DNA of 64,000 bases from Apostichopus japonicus (lineage: Eukaryota; Echinodermata; Holothuroidea; Aspidochirotida; Stichopodidae), in the NCBI RefSeq assembly GCF_037975245.1, contig NC_092568.1, forward strand, positions 27,710,501 to 27,774,500, read 5' to 3'. The number at the start of each line of letters is the position of its first letter. Position 1 is the first letter of the stretch. The notes below the pieces were generated by a model. The model saw only the letters and a program-made list of their open reading frames with translations, did no database searches and had not been told where the DNA came from. This document shows positions 59,102 through 64,000 of this stretch, in pieces. A program made the translations under genes and the position numbers.

Positions 59102-60868
59102 ATTTGCTTAGTTTTGACGATCGTTGCATTGAAAAAGACGAATCGCGCGTTTTCATGAAGTTTTAAACAGATTTTTGTTTCTCTTTCAGTTCATCGGTAA
59201 CTGTTACAGAGATATTTGAAGCAAATATTTCTTCGTTAATTGCGTAGCCCCTACTGTAATAGCGCAGGCATTGTATGGCAGTTATAAGCCTAATATTACT
59301 AGGCCTATTTAATATTGGCATTGTGTATTGAAGTTCGCGATCATATGGAGTGTTGGACTACAAGGCTTCCACCAGCTAGGCCAAGGTTAGGAAAGTCGGT
59401 TGTTAGGAAGCGATTACTACACAAGTGTACGGTAGTAGGGCTAGGCCTATACGCAATTACAAGTACAACAATGGGTCACAGATATATTGAATTTGTGCAT
59501 TGTGGCGGGGTAGATAGGGGGAAGTGTGGAAAACATTGTTAAATTTCCCGCGAACACCCTGTCGATTTCCCGCCGGAGTTCGCGCAGCAAACACAATTAG
59601 CACGCGTAGCATAATGGCGTGGGGTAGTCCCCCGGTGAGGTCATGTGGTGGGGGTCCAGGGCTTAACGCCCCGGAAAATTTAGCGCGTCTGGCGATAAAA
59701 TATTCGCAGTTGTGGATGCAAAATACTGACAACTTTTTTCATTTAAATTGTTACGAAACTGATGAAAATTTTGAAATGACAAGTTAGAGTAGCCATATTT
59801 TGTTATAAAATGAAAAGAGATCTATCTGTCTTACAATCATTAAAAAGTTTAACTTAAAAAAACATGCGATTTTATGAAACAACGTTCGGCAAAGCCCCAT
59901 TCCTAGACTGCCTAACAATAGCTTGCACTATACTGCAACTACGGTAGGCTACATTTTCCAAGGTACTACCTTGCCAAACAACTGTGAGCTCATCCCCTGT
60001 CTAACAGCTGTTGTTAACAATTTTTTGGCATGTTGCCAAGGAACGTTTCATGGTCTAGAATTAATAAGGTCAGTCAGTAAAGGTTCGGATAAGTTATGAG
60101 AATTTTTATCTTAGACGTTTAAGAAAAGTAGGTAAAATATGATCCCCGTAACAGCTAGGTAAGTAAAACAGGCAACTGACTCCTCCGCATGAACAAGACA
60201 ATCTATTCCACATGATACATGAAAGTAAACCTTGTAATCACATGTTTAAGGCCACTTGGCATGATTAACTAAATGCTTAATATTGTTTCCATGTTCTTGT
60301 AGAAAACGTTAACTTCGCAATATACAATTAGTTGTGTTTTTGTAGTTCCGTGAGATCCGTAACCGACGAGGTGGTTAGGCTATTTGCTATACACTTAACT
60401 ATGGTAGGATATTATTTTCTCCGTAATTTTGGAAATTCTAGAAAATACTTTTTCGCCGCTTAATACCAGATGTGTTCTTACGTTTTATTCATAATTGGGT
60501 GTACTAGAACCTTGTTTACATGACATTAGTTGCATTTAGCACGATATGCCAGTTTCGCGTGAATTTTTCAAAAGTTTTTTGCTCGATCTTTCGTAAAATT
60601 TGAAAGGTGTACCAACTTACTTTTCGTACACAATTGGTTATTTCTCTACTGATTTTCAGAGTTTTTTTTTTACAGTCAAGTGTATACGTTGTGCATTGAG
60701 TATAAACTTATCGCGAAGGCAAGAAAACGATGCGGGGACTTCCAACAGACAAATGTTTTCTTTGTGGGATTACTGATTAAAAACGGTTAAACTTATACGA
60801 TGTACGGCGGACGTTTATCCGGCCGTTCGGTCGGTTAATCGGTTAACCGTTTAACCTTTACAGCCCTA
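59102..60868. other. Right arm of the hAT-like element, no recognisable gene
   Basis: 1767 bp between the BEL insertion and the hAT right end. Several overlapping short frames on both strands (59315-59787) have no domain I recognise and overlap one another, so none is called. GGTTAA-rich subterminal motifs appear from about 60784 to the end. Confidence 0.6.
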
Positions 60869-60876
60869 TTAGCTAT
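60869..60876 (+). repeat. hAT target site duplication, right (TTAGCTAT)
   Basis: Second copy of the duplication at 49911-49918, directly after ACAGCCCTA. Confidence 0.85.
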
Positions 60877-62250
60877 GTGGCCTTAAGAAAGTAAACTTAA
60901 GCAGACTTAGAAAAAACAATATATAAATGTTGTTTCTTGGCTGATTAGGTAAATAATTCAATGAGAGATTGAGCACAAAGTATTTGCAGTGTTAATTACC
61001 CCCTTATGAACTGACATGACATTCACAGCAACAACCAGCCTGCAAGTCAGATCGTACGGGAGATGAAAACGCCTTGAAATGCTACATGTTAATTTCATCT
61101 CAAACCGAAGAGCAAATTCGCAAGTTCACTGTCATAGCACATGGTAGAACAACTTTTGATTTTCTCGTTAAATGTCACTCCCTGAGCGGTGAGCAACATC
61201 ATACAGCAACCTATTTGTTGCCAAGAGTTTCAATGTTTTTCTAATTTTACGATGTTTTTACCTAATACTAATTGAATAGCATATTATGATGTTAGGTAAG
61301 TGGTTGTCTGGTTGATCAACTTCAAAATATAATCATACTACATAAGCCAGCTTCCTAGGCTAAATAATGTTTATCATTAATTGTTACAAAAATGTTTTAA
61401 AAAGGAAGCACTGCTAGCTAACATGTTTGTTACTTGCAATGGTACACTGGGAATGCAATAGGGCACAAGAAACTGGGGTTGCAGAAAATTAGGCAGACAT
61501 GACATGAAATGCCCCTTACAGAAATTGACACAAATTATGCAGCCTTGCATCCAATGATAATCATTTGAGTCAACAAATCCACTGTCTCTGATTTCCTGGC
61601 TATGAGTCTTATCTGTCTAAGAAGGTATAAATCTTTCTTTGGAATGACAGTAACATAATATTTAATCACTCTGCAAAGAAGCCAACTCTGAAGTTATCCC
61701 AGCATAATTAAAAAGTGGTCTTGCCTGGCCATGCAATTTGTGTACACAAGAGTGATAAGCACCCAGCTTTACAGCTGGAAGTGTGAACTCCAATATCAAC
61801 TTTCTGCTGAAAACCAGAGTTGTGGCCTATATATCAGGAATTCAAGAGTGTTCAATTCTGTAAGGGTCACTTTCATAGCATGTGTAGTATAATTGCACTA
61901 GCCTAGTTCTCTGTGTTAGGGAAAGTTGTGCGGTATGTGGTTACTGTAAGTGAAATTCTTACAGTGTGGACACTGGCATTTGAAGTTACTTGTGTTCACA
62001 AAATGGTTAACACTTGGGAATGATTTAAACGGCTTCAGTTTACATGGTTCAATTGCTTTTGATTTCTCTTTTGCTAACTGTTTTGGCAATTTCACAAATC
62101 TGTTCAGGTGATGCAGAATTTATTTTGCAGGTGGTTCAATTCCACCAACAGAAATGACTCAGCCATACAGTTTCAAGAAGGTATACAAAGACATAAACAT
62201 GTATATACCGATAACCGACAGTGAAACAGTTAGTTTCGCACATGGGCGGC
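60877..62250. other. Unassigned AT-rich DNA
   Basis: No reading frame, repeat or transposon end that I can support. It could be intergenic or intronic. Confidence 0.4.
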
Positions 62251-62262
62251 AATCATGAGGGA

Positions 62263-62275
62263 GGGGGGGGGGGGG
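62263..62275. repeat. G13 homopolymer in a G-rich tract
   Basis: Thirteen consecutive G residues, with further G runs on both sides (about 62259-62286). It creates a poly-proline end in a minus-strand frame, which is why that frame is not called a gene. Confidence 0.95.
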
Positions 62276-62312
62276 AGGGACGGGGACAAGTCTCCCCCAA
62301 TATTTTAGGTAG

Positions 62313-62349
62313 GGGATATAGTATATAATATCCCACCAATATTTGGTGG
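62313..62349. repeat. Two adjacent small inverted repeats
   Basis: GGGATAT/ATATCCC (62313-62319 and 62328-62334) is followed, with a 2-base overlap, by CCACCAA/TTGGTGG (62333-62339 and 62343-62349). They may be ends or internal structure of an unrecognised small element. Confidence 0.6.
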
Positions 62350-62927
62350 CATAGTTTATTTTGTGTGGCTATGAATAGAAAATAATGCGTGACATTATTT
62401 ATCCAAATCATATTTGGCGGTGGCGAAACCTTCATCCAACACATGCTGCATGAGGTAAGTGACACTTCGAGGTCGTTTCTTTGATCTGTGACCGTATAGT
62501 TGCCACTCATCATTATTATCATGTCTGTACATCTATTGTGAATGAGTGTACAGTAAGTATCTGTTCGTACACTCATATATATGATCCACATCGATATGGG
62601 TTCCCTATTTAATTTCTTTTTTATGTTTTTACGATATTGTTAGTAATTTCAAAAGAGAAAATGCTGAAGATGCAATTTACAAGGCCTGGAAAGTGCCATT
62701 TACAGCGATCTGGGAGGCATTTTCAGCCAAAATTTTCTTGTACGCTTCGCTCCAAAAATGGTGGCGCTAAGCTTAGATAGTTTTCAATGCCGTATCTACG
62801 GCTGTGATAGTTTGCCTACAGTTTCGCCCCTCCCTTGGCAAATTCCTGGCTACGCGCCTGAAACCGAAACAAAGCGAAATTTTGTTCCCCGCTTAAAAAT
62901 TGGGCTTAGTGATGAAATTTGATAACC
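62350..62927. other. Unassigned DNA
   Basis: Nothing recognisable; short frames only. Confidence 0.4.
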
Positions 62928-62943
62928 AAAAAAAAAAAAAAAT

Positions 62944-63008
<65 letters not shown>
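62928..63008. repeat. A15 tract and (TA)31 microsatellite
   Basis: Fifteen A residues at 62928-62942, a short TCAA spacer, then uninterrupted TA repeats to 63008. The A tract could be the tail of an old retroelement, but no body is recognisable upstream. Confidence 0.9.
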
Positions 63009-63012
<4 letters not shown>

Positions 63013-63096
63013 AAAGAGGAAATGAATCTCTAAATTTATTGGTGTTTAGTGTACATGCTGTACACTCGTCTTTCTTCTGACGCAGTAGTTTGATTT

Positions 63097-63172
63097 GATT
63101 TATTTATTTGTTTTTCACGTGTAAATTTACAGTGTGAAGGAAGTCTTCCAAAAAGCGTACAACAGCTTAACA
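63097..63172 (-). mobile_element. 3' end fragment of the same non-LTR family
   Basis: On the minus strand this reads part of a 3' UTR hairpin (GGAAGACTT near 63142-63150), a conserved TTCACACTGTAAATT word and an AAATAAATAAAT tail. It matches the 3' ends of the copies at 45964-46060 and 46649-46751. It stops within the hairpin at about 63172, so only the last ~75 bp were inserted. Confidence 0.75.
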
Positions 63173-63243
63173 AACAGTTTGGTTGGTTTGGTTGTTTAGT
63201 TTCCGTGCACAGGTGCTATGTAGTCACCGCTTTTCTTAGCAAG

Positions 63244-63257
63244 TTTTTTTTTTTTTT
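63244..63257. repeat. T14 homopolymer
   Basis: Fourteen consecutive T residues; no associated element identified. Confidence 0.9.
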
Positions 63258-63568
63258 GTATATCATAATGTCACGTGACAATACAGGCTGCTATGCTGTT
63301 CTCCAGCTCCTTGGGCGTGACGAAAGCAGCATGTTTGTTTCATGACGTAAAATCCAAACGAATAAGCCATGGCACAATAATCATTTAAAACGTGCTAAAC
63401 TTATGTAATGTCGAAAAAGTAGGCCTATATAGAGCAAATTTGATTTCCAATCCGATGTCTATAGTTACAGATTTTGTCAATTATCTAAATGACTGAATCA
63501 AGGATGTAATGTTTATATTTAAATTTAACAAGAAACCCGATTGCGATGCTTCCTAATGCTAAAAATTT

Positions 63569-63671
63569 GGACGGGTCGGAGATTGATAGGACGGGAAGCG
63601 ATAGGACGGGGAGCGATAGGACGGGGATCGATTGAACAAAGAGCGATTGGACGTTGAGCGGGTGGACGGGA
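63569..63671. repeat. 15-bp minisatellite (AGCGATAGGACGGGG)
   Basis: About six or seven copies; the two central ones are identical and the outer ones diverged. It overlaps the start of a 63-codon plus-strand frame (63632-63823) with no recognisable product, which is not called. Confidence 0.85.
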
Positions 63672-63706
63672 GAAGCTCTGTGCTCCCTCTGTATACTATG
63701 CTCAAA

Positions 63707-63729
63707 GAGGTAAATGAATCATTTACCTC
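63707..63729. repeat. 23-bp palindrome
   Basis: GAGGTAAATGA and TCATTTACCTC are perfect inverse complements around a single A. Function unknown; it could be a binding site for a dimeric protein or chance. Confidence 0.8.
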
Positions 63730-64000
63730 GTTGACTATACTTTACGTAACATCGTTCAGGCTTAATTGTATAACGTTATTTTCAATTTACTGCGTAGTAG
63801 TGTCATTCTTTTTATTTTCTTGACACCAGTTTGTTTTGATACTCCTAACTATAATAAAAGTTAAATACGGGGTACCGTTTCGAGATAAATGTTGGTTATT
63901 TCCTTTCTACGTTGTTATTAAAGTTTAACAACTAACATGAACATTGATAGCGATTTTGTTTTTTGTAGGAATGAACATGATCAACCAACACTCTACCGTG
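63730..64000. other. Unassigned DNA at the window end
   Basis: AT-rich; no gene or repeat recognised. Confidence 0.4.

Larger units (their letters stand above)
49919..60868. mobile_element. hAT-like DNA transposon (~2.0 kb), split by a BEL/Pao element
   Basis: The termini are TAGGGCTGT (49919-49927) and its inverse ACAGCCCTA (60860-60868), each next to an 8-bp TTAGCTAT duplication. Both ends have dense subterminal GGTTAACCG-type motifs (49935-49998 on the left, 60826-60856 on the right). Without the BEL insert and one copy of its target duplication the element is 2001 bp. No transposase with recognisable hAT or BED domains is left in the 234-bp left or 1767-bp right arm, so it looks non-autonomous. 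Superfamily is inferred from the duplication length and TAGGG termini, not from protein. Confidence 0.8.

Noticed and set aside
59315-59787. Three overlapping frames in the right arm of the hAT-like element
   Set aside because: Mutually overlapping on both strands, short, and without hAT transposase or BED features.
62253-62591. 112-codon minus-strand frame
   Set aside because: Ends in poly-proline from the G13 tract and otherwise looks random.

Overview
This 64 kb window is eukaryotic, almost certainly from an invertebrate animal and probably a marine one. It has no operons or host protein genes that I can recognise. It carries an intact BEL/Pao LTR retrotransposon, a lineage known essentially from metazoans, together with CR1/L2-type non-LTR retrotransposon fragments and hAT-like and mariner-like DNA transposons. 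Scattered 'taggcctat' words would fit an ambulacrarian (echinoderm or hemichordate), but that is only an impression.

Layout. (1) Positions 1-45078 are one uninterrupted tandem array of about 273 nearly identical 165-bp monomers, running off the left edge of the window. Each monomer holds a tRNA-like core with an A box, an exact B box and T4 runs, so it is a tRNA/SINE-derived satellite. Its last 5 kb carry a distinct G-variant subfamily, and the final monomer decays into unique DNA. (2) Positions 45079-46751 hold a cluster of truncated CR1/L2-like non-LTR retrotransposons: a plus-strand copy interrupted by a minus-strand relative. Both keep a covarying 3' UTR hairpin. (3) Positions 46752-49910 are mostly unassigned, with a 12-bp minisatellite, a G15 tract and a ~1 kb mariner-type non-autonomous element. 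(4) Positions 49919-60868 are a ~2.0 kb hAT-like non-autonomous element with 8-bp target duplications. It has been split by an 8.9 kb BEL/Pao element with apparently identical 1605-bp LTRs, a 5-bp target duplication and a single open 1849-codon gag-pol. (5) Positions 60877-64000 are AT-rich unassigned DNA with microsatellites, a third non-LTR 3' end, a 15-bp minisatellite and a 23-bp palindrome.

How the parts relate. The transposon layers give a relative history: the hAT element inserted first and the BEL element entered it recently; the plus-strand non-LTR copy predates the minus-strand copy inside it. The only gene likely to make a working product is the BEL polyprotein. The most unusual feature is the tRNA-like satellite, whose monomers could each act as a weak Pol III promoter, a TFIIIC-binding boundary or a (peri)centromeric repeat. 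None of these can be shown from sequence alone.
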